Shown here piece after piece: positions 24,121 through 35,421 of a DNA stretch of 64,000 bases (position 1 is the stretch's first letter; every line of letters starts with the position of its first letter). This DNA comes from Boswellia sacra (Eukaryota; Streptophyta; Magnoliopsida; Sapindales; Burseraceae). The stretch spans positions 1-64,000 of the forward strand of contig SNVD02006322.1 in the NCBI GenBank assembly GCA_013180625.2, in the 5' to 3' direction. A program made the position numbers and the translations under genes. The notes beneath the pieces are model-generated. The model worked only from the letters and a program-made list of their open reading frames with translations. It did no database searches and had not been told where the DNA came from.

Positions 24121-24313
24121 CAATTTTCCATTGGTGGGCCAATCACACAATGACTTTATTATCTGATGAACATATAAATATACATAGACAATCGATACAA
24201 GAATGCCAAAATCTTGAAGCATTAATATAATGAAGAAACATTGGCATACAAACATTCTAAAGCCTTTAGCAGATCATCTGAACCTATATCAAACTTCAAG
24301 AGATTATTAATTC

Positions 24314-25110
24314 CACTACAAGAAAAAAGCAAATATTTGACTGTTTTTAGCCGTCAAATATGATAATATTTTACGGTTATTGCATGTCATATATGTCACC
24401 GTCAAATATGATAATAGTTGACAGTTGGTCAAACAGTCAAATATTCACTATAGCATATTTGACTCTTACAAAATAGTCAAGTTTATATACTTTGATATTC
24501 AAATTTTTAGCATTATTTGACGATTTATGGAAGAAATATTTGACATAAACCGTCAAATATGACAAAATTAACGGTCAAAATTTTTAAATTATTGTTAATA
24601 ATATTTGACAGTAGCCGTCAAATATTATGAACTAACGGTCGAATTTTTTCCATATTTGATTGTTTTTAACCGTCAAGTATGTGAGCAAAAAATAATATTT
24701 GACTCTTTTCTGACAGCCATATTATTATTGTAAAATAGTTTTTTTAATACTTGACCGTTTGGATACTGTCAAGTATGACAAAATTTTTTGCTCATATTTG
24801 ACTCTTTTTTGGCAGACAAATATATTTAACTCATATTTGACAGTCAAATATTTGACTGTTTATTATTACTTGTCTGTTCGGATACTGTCAAGTATGACAG
24901 AACTCATATTTGACTGTTTGTTAATATTTGTTACTGTCAAATATTATAGAATTTTTAACTCATATTTGACTGTTTATTAATTGATACTGTCAAATATGAC
25001 ATAATCGTTTGGCCCATATTTGACGGTTTATTATTGTCAAGTTTTTGGAAATGGTATTAGAAATAATTATCATATTTAAATGTTTTGAACCGTCAGGTAT
25101 GAATATATAT
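24314..25110. repeat. Left subterminal repeat array of CACTA element 2
   Basis: Dozens of copies of CATATTTGACTG, CGTCAAATATGA and close variants in both orientations, spaced at about 15-40 bp over some 800 bp. This is the expected layout of transposase-accessory protein binding sites, though denser and longer than at the right end. Confidence 0.8.
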
Positions 25111-26921
25111 TTATAAATATTTTTCAAAAAAATTATTTGTATTATATAGTCTTTCTTGAAAACATAATACAAATAGAATTGGTTGAATGGTTAAAACACT
25201 ATTATCGAACTCAATTCTATTAAAGAGGAAAAGGGTTTGAATTCCACTTGATGCATTTTAGTTAATAACTAACCTTCACCATCTACCATGTACAATTAAG
25301 CACATATCATAACTTGTTGATAATTTAGTGGGAGTGAAGCTAAGTAAACAAATGGAAATAAGCAAGTGATTAAGGCATACGTATAATTGAGCACACGTCA
25401 TAACCAGTTGACAACAATTTAGTATGAGTGAAGCTAAGTCAACAAATGGAAATAAAAAAGTGATTAAGGAATTCAAAACAGTATAAAAGCGGAGACTTCA
25501 TATGACATGTAGTTCTGTTACCTATTTGTATATTCATCAATTTTGCAAAGAGGAAAATATAAAAGGCAAAAATGGTCCTATATAACCCAAGTTGATATCT
25601 CAGACAATTCACAACTATTCACTGTGCAGGTAACGGCTTAATAAATTGAAATGTGGATGCTCATGGAAACAAAAAACACAGCCTATGAGGAAGCCCAACA
25701 ACTTACTTCCACAAAAATTCAGAGTCCTTTCTATTCTTAGTGGAGCTCACTATGAATTCAAGACAGTATGAACTCCAGGAATCTGTAAACTGATCTCTGC
25801 AACAGGACACCCTCTATTGCACTGTAAGGCAATTAAAAAAATATTTTAAATGGATTAAGTACAATATTCTATTCAAAGAAGAAAAGCACTCAAGATGCAG
25901 ACTGAACATAAAAGATATGGTCTAAACAATTAAACTACTTCATGACTCCATAACAGAATCAATTTCATTACACACATAAGACATAAGGTGATAAATTTTA
26001 TATATAAGTGAAAATAGACAAAATGATCATACAAAATCTCTTCAAATAGGGAGGTTCACAACCTTGTTATTTGGAAAAATATGCACATAAGTAATAATAT
26101 TCAACACTCAAAATATAGAGTAGATGTTTGATGTTGTATACTGCTTTCCAATTTTGGTAAAAGCTTCTCAATTGAAAACATTGTGGCTTAAAATTTAATC
26201 AAAGCCTCAAACAATGTGTAGAGACCAACAAATCAGTCTATTTATGTACACAACCAATTGTTTTACATATCAAAAACTACAAAACAAAAAAAAAGAAAAA
26301 AAAAAACAAAACAAAAAAGCATAAACATATGTCTAAAAATTTTCTAAAGAATTAAAAAAGAAAGTCTGTGCCATTGGAAAAATGAAAAAGAATTATAATT
26401 TTAATGCCTCTGTATCAAAACACCAATTTAGAGTATCAGCTGAATAACTGATAATAGATTCAGGATTCATAAAGCATATACTGAGAATTCAATTGAACAG
26501 ATTCCCAATGGCTAATAATCCTTGTTTACATGTGAATTATGAACAGTTACAATGGTGCCCTTTCTATGTGGTCTCATTTGGCACTTTTCTGATATTCACA
26601 AGCAACCATAACAATCTTAAAGGAATTTCAAAACTGTTTCTTCTTCACTCATCTTGATCGTGAAGGCTTTGGAAGCTTAATTGTATATCTTGGATTCTGG
26701 TTGCACTGTGAAAGGTTTGGACTTTAAACCAGATTTTGATAGCTTTGTTTTTGTATAGTTTTTGCTGCTCATAGTTATTTTATTCTTTGTGGACACCTGG
26801 TCCACTTCACACATATAATATTTTAAAATTTATATTAATCCATATTCTCAGTTTTGTATCAAAACAAATATAAAGTCAAGAAAGTGCTTTTTAAGTAAAC
26901 ATTTAGACAATGTATTCTCAC

Positions 26922-28483
26922 CAAAAGAACAGGGATGTTTGACTTCTTTGCAAACCGTAGCAAGGCTGATGTGCAGTCCTTCACCTATTAAAGATCAAAG
27001 TAATGTTACAGTCAGCAGTAATTGCATCTTGAAACTGAAACTTCAAAAGGGGGGAGGAAGGTCGGGGTTTAAGGTTTGAAATTTGAATAAAAGAAAAAAT
27101 TACTTTACAAATGAGAAATTTAGACGTGTTTTCCAGTAGAAATAGGTTGTTAGAATTAAACAAAAAAAAAATGCTAAGAGTTATGTCATCTCAAATGCAA
27201 TCTCAAAAAGATCAGAACATAAGAAGACTAGCAGACTACAAGGCCGAACAACTTGAGAACTTGCAACCTGCATGAGTCCTCTAGCGCTTCCAGTTACTCC
27301 CTTTAAATAAACTATTTGAATTGAATCAATTATTACTGCTCGAGGGGAAAGGGGCTGAACTTTTTCTAATATGTCCTGAAAACAGACAAAAATAACTATT
27401 TTAGCATAGTCAATGGCTCAAGGAGGGATGGGTGGCAAATTTCAAAAAAGAGTTCAAATAAATCCATTCAGCCATGCACAATCGTGTAACTGTGTTTAAA
27501 AAAAAAAAATCAAAACGATCGTTCACAAGAACAATAACATAAAATCAGGGACCTCAATATCAGTACTTGAATACAAGAAAAGTTCTTCTGTCCCAATCTT
27601 CATACGGTCAGCTCTATTTCCAATTTGCTCAACACTCTGCCACAAGTAATATTTTAAAGCTTAAGGTTGGCCATGTGTCTCCATAATGAAATCACAATTG
27701 TAATTTTTATCAATAGCACAAGCAACATATCTGTGTCCAGCTGCTAAACAGAAGGCTTCCAGAAACTATCCCAGAATTAAGTAGCTCAAGCCCCATTTTT
27801 ATAGCAATCCAAGCATGTCTCCCAAATAACAAAGTTATCAGCAAACTGTTAGCAATTCATCAAACCCTAAAATTACAATATATATTTCTTTTTTTTTTTT
27901 AAAGATGTACAAGAGTTAACAATATTAACAATTCATGGAACCATATAATTTCAATATTTGAAGAGTTAACAAAAAATATATTAATATGGTTGGCATCTTA
28001 AATCATGCAACAAGCAATCTCATAATAGATCCTGTGAAAGTGGAAATTTTTTATTTTTATGGACAGACTATAATGCCCCAAAAAACAAAGAAAAGCATAA
28101 ACATAAAAGAATTAGAAGCTAACAAATGTCTACAACATATGACACAGTCATCCTCTGAAAGAAAGCACAGTAATCAACCTAAAGACACAAACCTCTTCAC
28201 CAGATACATAGACAACTGGAGCAGGTTCACCAAGATCACGCCCTTCAGCTATTATTGCAGCCATCTGCCAGTGTAAAAGTTGACATGAAAAGATAGACAG
28301 TAATAGGCGATGCTTCATGCACTAAATTAAGAAATTAAACCAAAATTCCTAGCAACTAGATACAGCACTCATATCAGGTATTTCCCTAGTTAAGAACAGA
28401 TTTAACCTTCCGAAGAATACAGACCTGCAACAACAGTGTGCTTTTGCCAACACCAGGATCACCACCAATCAAAACTAAAGAGC
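26922..28483 (-). pseudogene. RadA-like DNA repair ATPase fragment, five intact exons
   Basis: Minus-strand exons at 28483-28425, 28264-28193, 27636-27553, 27375-27268 and 26984-26922 all have AG/GT borders and no stops. The first encodes the Walker A region LIGGDPGVGKSTLLLQ, the second AEGRDLGEPAPVVYVSGEE, the fourth the Walker B region RAVIIDSIQIVYL, the fifth a segment ending KKSNIPVLL. This is the RecA-like core of plant RadA/Sms. The N-terminal zinc finger and the C-terminal Lon-like domain are missing, so it is a partial copy. Exons b to e have lengths divisible by three (72, 84, 108 and 63 bp), so the frame is kept throughout. It follows the helicase exons on the same strand. I infer capture by the transposon. 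Confidence 0.85.
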
Positions 28484-28629
28484 CTGCAAAACAAGGATAT
28501 TAGTCAATGACGTAGTGAACTTTTAAAATGACCAATCAGATGATCTCCATTCAGTTATCTCAAAGAGCCCTCAAGTGGGATTCACTTACTAACAGTACAA
28601 ATGACCACTGGATAATTGAGATAATTTAC

Positions 28630-30722
28630 CTTCTTTGGTATAAGCTTCATGATTTGCTTCATTTCTTCCTCAAAGTTTGCTTCCAATATCCTGTCAGCTT
28701 CATCAATCATAAGGCACAGCAAGTCCAAGAAGAAATTCTTTTTAAAATGTTTGTACATATAATACATAAGCAAGCATATTATTAACCAAGCCATTAAATT
28801 AACCTCCAGCTGAGAGAGACATAGACAGAGAGAGAAGTATTTTTATGGGACCTTCAGGTTCTTATATATGAATCCCTTGGTATTCTGAAGATGGTCAAGA
28901 AGTCAACCAGGGGTTGCTACTAATAAATTTACTCCTTTCAAAATACGTTCTACTTCTCCTCTTCTAGCTGAACCACCAATAACCAATCCTACAGTCTGGG
29001 AGTGGTAGTTGAGAAGGTCCTTTGCCATAGCACGAGTATGAAATATTTCAAAATTGAATCGAAGATGAATGAACAGTCAAAATTAACAAGGGAAAAAATA
29101 TATACGAAAATCCTGAAACAAGAATCAGACTGCCCAACTCAAGACCCTTATCAAAATATTAGGTTGTTAAATTTGGAAGCCAGAAGAACAAAATAGGAGG
29201 TGATTTTTCAACATTCTTTTCTGTCACCTTTCCCTTAAGATGCAATGCGATAAACTAACCCAGACGAACAAAATGGAAGGTAATTTTTCAACATTCTTTT
29301 CTGTCACCTTTCCCTTAAGATGCAATGCAGGGAAACTAAGAAATGAAAAAATGACTCAAATTCTTTTAGAGCAAATTTTCCGGTTATGTCATATTCACAC
29401 CCTTGAAAATAAAAGCATTCTATGGCAAAATATTATTCATTCCAGTGCATCAATTCTTGTTTTTTTTTTTTTATTCCATTCCAAGCCATAACAAGTTAAT
29501 TTGCACAAGATAGCATATCACTAAAAATGAGACGACAAACAGAGCAGAAAGCTAGTTGTAACATAAGCGAAAAAAGTTCAATAAGCAGAGCATCAAATTG
29601 CTAACGAAGCATCATTTAAGACCAACCAATTTATTTCTTGCTACTTAGATATTCACTATTTGAATGTCATAATGAGATTGCACTTATTGTAGCATCTTAA
29701 GATACTCATTATTTGTATATACATAAAGGAATTGTAGCACTGAAACAAGCTTTAATTATAATTAATAAGAAAAGAAATAAAAATAAAAAAGGAAATACAA
29801 TTTTTAAGATAGTGTTAGCAATATCAACTAAAACATGATCAAACGAATTTTCACCTGAATTGCCAGCTCTCTGGTGGGACAAATGACTATAACACCCGTT
29901 CCATTCTGAGGTGTGAACTGAGCATTATACAACAACTCAACAGCTGGTACTAGAAAAGCAAGGGTTTTCCCTGAACCAATTCTCGCAGCTCCAAGGACAT
30001 CTTTGCCAACCATAAGTGTTGGAATTGCTCTAGCTTGGATCTGCATTTGTAATGACATACGAACCGTAAGAAATAAGACATAAATCTTCGCATTAAAAAA
30101 TTTGCATTACAAAGGGGTCAAAAAGATCATCATGAAACTACTATGGATATTATACATTCTTGTTCTACAAAAAGTAAAGAGAGAAAGTCAAACATTTTTC
30201 CGAATAATGTCATGCAGGTTATGCACCAGCCAATGAAATATTAAAGCAGAAACTTCATTCAACAGTCGGTTAAATCTGCAAGTTTACTAACTATTAACTA
30301 TAAACATCGTGTTGTGATTTAGGAAGCAATAGCAATCAATCCATTTCAACTATAAAGAATCAAACCTGAGTCATATACTGGAAACCCATTTCCTGAATAG
30401 CTCTAAAAGTGTGTTAAGACAATCCTAGAGAGTCAAACGACGTCATAGTCATTATCCCACTCCCACTCTTCACTTTCACTTTCATCTCTTCTTTGCGACT
30501 CTCTTTCTCCACTTCTGTCTCTCCCACGTCTTCAATCGGTTTTGCATCCTCTTTTTCAACCACATCATCCATCATCTTTGGTTGCTTCTCAGTCATTTTA
30601 CGATTTCGCTTTCGCTTACTCTTCTTTTTCAACTCTTCTTCAGGCATGATAGCTGTTCCTAAAGTGGTGGCTGCCTGTACCCTGTGTTCCTCCACCTGGC
30701 CGTCTGTGTCTTCAAGAAGCAT
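28630..30722 (-). pseudogene. DEAD-box RNA helicase fragment (RH51/HAS1/DDX18 type)
   Basis: Minus-strand exons: 30722-30366 (lysine-rich N-terminus to the Q-motif region AIQEMGFQYMTQ), 30050-29855 ([14 protein letters not shown], motif I with Thr changed to Ile at the second position after AA, then motif Ia PTRELAIQ), about 29032-28852 ([19 protein letters not shown] then a stop where Arg is expected) and about 28712-28630 ([18 protein letters not shown], the DEAD motif). Motifs III to VI are absent. A TAA at 30414-30416 and a TGA at the LLVATPG site break the frame, and two acceptor sites look lost (CAT and CTG instead of CAG). The HAS1/RH51 family acts in ribosome biogenesis. This copy is a decayed captured fragment. 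Confidence 0.85.
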
Positions 30723-30729
30723 CTATATA

Positions 30730-31490
30730 AGCAACAAAGAAAAGTATAAAACTTTCCAGAAACTTATAGGTGACTTTTGTCGATGGAGGCAGCGGCTACT
30801 ATACTCGAGACGAATTTGGGGATTTAGGGTTTATGAAACCATTCAATTTATTTGGCGGCGACTCAAAGGGTAATACAGTAATATAACATAATTTTGAAAA
30901 CTTAGTTTTAATAATAATAAAAAATTAATTCCCAAAACTAAAGCATCAACCATCATGCTTCCAGCCACAGCCACAGCAACAGCCCCAGCATTATACCACA
31001 CTATCACAGCCTTACCTGTACCACCATCGCATCCAAGAAAAACACCTACAACAGTCACCACTGCCACATAAAACCCAGCAAACCGAAATCACCGATGTCG
31101 TACTGTTTGCCGCTTCAACAAAATCAAACCCTCAAATATACAGATGCTTCGTTAGAAAAACAAAGTACAACGTTAAAAGGATTCAATCACTTAATAGAGG
31201 AAGGGAGGGAGGGGACAAGTGATTTCTAGCATAATGGAATACGCAGAGAGGGAGAGGGCGGAAGAGATGAAGAGAGAGCGGCTAGGTCAAGAGGGAAATG
31301 CCGAAAATCAGGAGGGAAGATAGTATTTATATAAAATGGCAATTTTGTAATTTTGTTAAATTATGGTAGCGTCAAATAAGTGTAAAGGCAGGTTGACTTT
31401 ATAAAATTGTGTTATATTTGACTGAGTTTTAAGGGAACCCTCAAATATACAAAACCAATGTGTCAAATATGTAAAAAATTTCTTGTAGTG
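30730..31490. other. Right end of CACTA element 2, probable promoter side
   Basis: Upstream of the helicase exons on the minus strand. It contains short TCAAATA motifs near 31370-31480 and ends TTTCTTGTAGTG at 31490. The minus-strand transcript of the captured exons would start here if expressed. No other gene is seen. Confidence 0.5.
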
Positions 31491-33002
31491 TAAATTGAAT
31501 TTATACTACAAATTATACTTTTGAGCGCATGCTTCTGCAATCTGTGTCTACTATGTTAGATCACAAAATAAGTAAGTCAAAAGTGTGCTTCACTAAATTT
31601 GATCAAAGCACTACGCTACTCTGGGCAAAACAACTATGTTTTGACATAATGCCTGGAAATTAGCATAGCAAAAAACTCAATTTAGGATAATAAATCGGGC
31701 AAATAAGGAGTAAAATGCAAACCGCAGTACACATTTGATTCAAGCCCCTGTTGCTCCACACAATAAGAAAACCATTACTTGTATAGTCTCTTGCACAACT
31801 TCACATGTTATACAATCTCAATATTCCCAAATACAAATAAAACCCATAAAATACACTGTTATTACAACATTATTTTCCACTTTCTTGTTTTCCACTCTAC
31901 TATTATTATTTTCTTTCGAGGTATAAATGTGTAAGATGAAAGAAAGTAAGAGCAAAACTTTTGGAAGAAAACACAATTAGTAATCATCATAAACTTGTAC
32001 AAACTTGTCCTAAATAAGAGATTTGAGCAATAGAACGATTAAATTCCTTACAATGATGTGAAAATTCACTAGCACAAGATAATCAAATCTTCATAAATTA
32101 ATAACTTTAGTGCATTTGAAACCCAGACAAATTAAATAAATAAACATATCGTGATTTCTCAAATGCTATCACAAGAAAAATCAATTTAATAAATTACGCA
32201 TATTGCATTGCAAAACTCATAAACAAATCAATCAATTTAAAATTTAAAAAATTCAATCCCAAACACCCAACATTAATTAACATCTAATTCACCAAATTAA
32301 AATTAAAAGATTAAACACCTAAATTGAATTTAAGCAACCGAATAAAAAATTCAAATAATTAAACAAAAAAAAAGTAATCAAAATCATTAAATCACATGCA
32401 TTGGTAATAGCTTACCAGAATAGCCGACAAAGTCCAATTGAACGAGAAAGTTCTTCCTCAAAACGGAAAGCCCTGGAGATTTCGATACTCCTACATTGAC
32501 TGGAGGTGAAGGCTAGATGTAGCTGAGTTGATGATTACGCTTCCTCTTCAACAAACATTCCAATGTTCGATTTTTGCTTGGAGCTTCGTACTGTTGACGC
32601 CACAAGTAACAAGAATGGCAAACAATTATTTGAATCAAAAAGGGTAAGAAAACATGAAAGGGATTCGATGTGAAAGAAGGAACATGAAAGGAAATTAGCT
32701 AGGGATTTGATGGGAGAGAAGGATTTGATAGGAGAGAAGGAAATTAGCTAGGGATTTGGGTTGATGGGAGAGAAGGAAATTAGGGAATAGGAAATTAGGA
32801 GAGAAAGAAATTAGACGAGAGATAAAGGAGGCAAACGGTAATGTGTATTTCACAAGCTTCTACTACGGTTCATTAAAAACCGTCACAGATGTATTAGTCT
32901 TTTACTGTGAGCGTGGTAGCCCGCCGCAGAGATTGATGTTTTATTGCATTTTCAAATGCCTGTCGTAAATGGATGCAGTAAAAGTCTACTTTTCTAGTAG
33001 TG
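31491..33002 (-). other. Right end of CACTA element 1: leader exon region
   Basis: AT-rich sequence. A GTAAGC donor follows CTATTCTG on the minus strand at about 32410, as expected for a 5' untranslated exon of the transposase genes. If so, the first intron was later enlarged by insertions. Degenerate subterminal motifs lie at 32865-33000. No coding exon is seen. Confidence 0.45.
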
Positions 33003-33700
33003 GGAGAATATCTATTTGTGTCCTAATACCTTTAGGAGTTAATTATATCACTTCCTATTATATTTGTCTTTATCCTAATAAGAGTTTGATTAGGATTTTT
33101 ACAGGAATCTAAGGAGATTTCGAGCAGGCTTCCCAATATATATATAACGTTATGTTTACATAACATATATATGTTGGTTGGGTGAGTCTATGTCACGACA
33201 TTCCAGGAATTAAGAGGAGAGTTTCAACGCAAATTGGAATGCTTCTTTGATTTGATTTTATGAGTGTTTTATTCATGTATGAGAGGTTCTAATTGTGCAT
33301 GAATTTTTTATTAGGTCTCTCTGAGTTAGTATACACTTGAGAGAACTTACGAGTTAAGTGTTTATGTAATTCAGTGTTAGACATCGTGGTTATGATTTAC
33401 TTAACAGTGTCTTGTTAAGTTATCAGCGACAGAGAGTGAGCAGTGTTACTAGAGTTTAAGATCTTGGCGAGATTTCGTTTTACAAAGATTAGGTCAGTGT
33501 GTAAGAGTGAGTCAGCACTGTAAATGATCCTAAAGATTATACAAATAAGAACTTAGTGAATTGCAGCTCTAAAGCTGTCCGTGGATGTAGGTTTTATAAC
33601 CGAACCACATAAAATCCTCCTGTGCCAATTTACTTTATAGTTTACTGTTATATTATTTATAACTGCATACTTCCAGAACTCACACATTTATCATTATTTT
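33003..33700 (+). repeat. Second half of the LTR of copia element C
   Basis: Continues the LTR interrupted at 11071. It includes CTGTCCGTGGATGTAGG near 33574, comparable to the CCGTGGACGTAGGC stretch of the Sirevirus LTR at about 4570. The 3' terminus was not fixed, and no primer-binding site follows, in line with a 3' LTR. A near-palindromic AT-rich stretch lies at 33140-33180. Confidence 0.6.
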
Positions 33701-34444
33701 TATTATAATCTCACTCTTAATTAAAACTTAATTTTTTTATATTTAAACTTTTTTTTTAATTCTCAAATTTTTAGTTATAAAAGGCAAATCTATTTTTTTT
33801 CTTTTTTATGAAGACTTGCTTTTTTTAAATATATAAAATATGTAAAATTTTCAATGAACTTTTTCAGCAAAATTGGAAAAGTTATGACAAATTTTTAAAA
33901 ACAATATTTCAGAATAACAATTAACAAGAGTTTAAGATTTAAAACTTTAGTTTTCTTTCAACTTTTTTTTCATATATGTTGTTTAAGAAAATATTTACTC
34001 ATTTCTATTTTCTTGATTTAGATTAATTGATATATATTTTCTGTTAATTCATTTTCAAAATTTGTATAAGAGTTTATGTTTAATCAATGATCATAACACT
34101 TTATGAACTAATTAATGTCGCCGAATGTGTTGTAACATTGTCATTAAAGATTAAAAAAATAATGTTTTTTAAAAAAACATCTAATCGTTATATAAACTTT
34201 TATAAGAGAAAAAGGTCAAAGTTTTATGAAATTTACAAAATTTAAAGCCTTATTTATACTTGTAGAACGTAATAATGATGATAGCTACTTTCGCAAGTCT
34301 GCTCTCTGGCTTGGTTAAACAGTGCAAATATCATGGCAAACAACATACACCTCCCTTGAAGTTCAGTAATTAACAACTACACTCTTCTATTTGAAAACTA
34401 ACAAAAGCATCCTCTTCACGTAACACTCAATTTCTAATTCTAAC
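33701..34444. other. No recognisable gene
   Basis: AT-rich sequence with poly(T) runs. I see no gene, repeat end or RNA. It may be the original genomic flank to the right of element C. Confidence 0.4.
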
Positions 34445-35421
34445 GATCGAGGGGAGGGATGGCAAAATGTATTGCGGGATTGGGGATCCGCGGGGATCCA
34501 TCTTTATTGGGATAGGGATAGAGGTAGTTTTTATGCAGATGAGACGGGAATGGGGTCGAATTTAATTTCCCATATTATGATGGGGTGTGGATGGGTTTAC
34601 TATTTTCCACCCAAGACCTACCCCGCACCCTACCATTATATATACAAATATAAAATTTATTATTATTTTTATTTTCTTATAATAAATTATTGCATATAAA
34701 AAATACATAAAGTTAAAAATATTATTTTTAATTATCATTTAATAGATTGATTATTAAAAAAAACGCACTACAAGAAAAAAGAAAAAGGGGTATTTACTGT
34801 AATTTTTAATGGCAGTTTTTAAAAACTGCCGTAAATGGTGATCCATAAATACTATTTACTTCGGTTTGTCAAACCGTAGTATAAAGAGTGCAACAAATCC
34901 CAAATATGTTCTACCCTAAACTCGCTTGTTCTCTCAATTTCCATCTCCTCCGTTTCTCTCTAAACTCTCTCAGCACACCGTCTCTCTCTCTCTTTCTCTC
35001 TCTCTGTATCTCTCTTTCTCGTGCTCTCCTCGCAGCTTCGCAACACTAACAAGTGTTGGTTTCATTTTGTTTTACTCATTAGACAACTTTGGACTCCAAC
35101 ATTCTGATGATACTTGTTGGCGAGGAGTTCAGCAGTGTTGGACCTTCTTCATCTGCCTCGAAGCCCAAGCGATCCAAGAACAAGAAGTGGAGCCTCGTAG
35201 CTTTCTGGTTCTTGATCTCTCTGTCTCGATTCTTATTTTTGATCGTTCTTATGGTGAACAGCCTTTGTTTGTTGTGGTATTTGAGGGTCCCAGGTTTGTA
35301 TTTACAGTCATTCGCTTAATAGGTGTAGTTGAAGATTTTGGATCTTTTTTTTGTCTAGATCTTATGGCTGAGTTTAATCAACCTTTCTGAATTTGTTTTA
35401 ACTTGATACCTTTCATTTTAG

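Larger units (their letters stand above)
24314..31490. mobile_element. CACTA element 2 carrying host gene exons (Pack-CACTA type)
   Basis: The left end is CACTACAAGAAAAAAGC and the right end, on the minus strand, CACTACAAGAAATTTTTT. Both ends have TCAAATAT-type subterminal motifs, unlike the ACGGCGG motifs of element 1. The flanking three bases differ (TTC and TAA), so either the duplication has decayed or the pairing of ends is wrong. No transposase was found inside. Instead the minus strand carries exons of a DEAD-box helicase (30722-28630) followed by exons of a RadA-like protein (28483-26922). It lies inside CACTA element 1. Confidence 0.7.
11072..33002. mobile_element. CACTA (En/Spm) element 1, about 21.9 kb with nested insertions
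   Basis: The left end is CACTACAAGAAAACAGAC; the right end reads, on the minus strand, CACTACTAGAAAAGTAGAC. The direct repeat GGA flanks both ends (11069-11071 and 33003-33005), the 3-bp target duplication expected for CACTA elements. It interrupts the LTR of element C, which continues on the far side. Transposase-type genes lie on the minus strand, so transcription would start near the right end. A second CACTA element (24314-31490) and a LINE fragment have inserted inside, which explains the length. Confidence 0.85.

Noticed and set aside
26922..30722. A resident helicase or RadA gene disrupted by transposons
   Set aside because: Both genes are only partial, follow one another as partial exons on one strand and are bounded by CACTA ends. 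Capture explains this better, though synteny was not tested.
30843..31067. A 74-codon minus-strand ORF rich in Ala, Val and Gly
   Set aside because: Low-complexity composition near the CACTA end, with no motif; not supported as a gene.
34926..35390. A 154-codon ORF at the left of CACTA element 3
   Set aside because: It is mostly CT-repeat sequence and includes part of the SIN3-like duplication; no recognisable domain.
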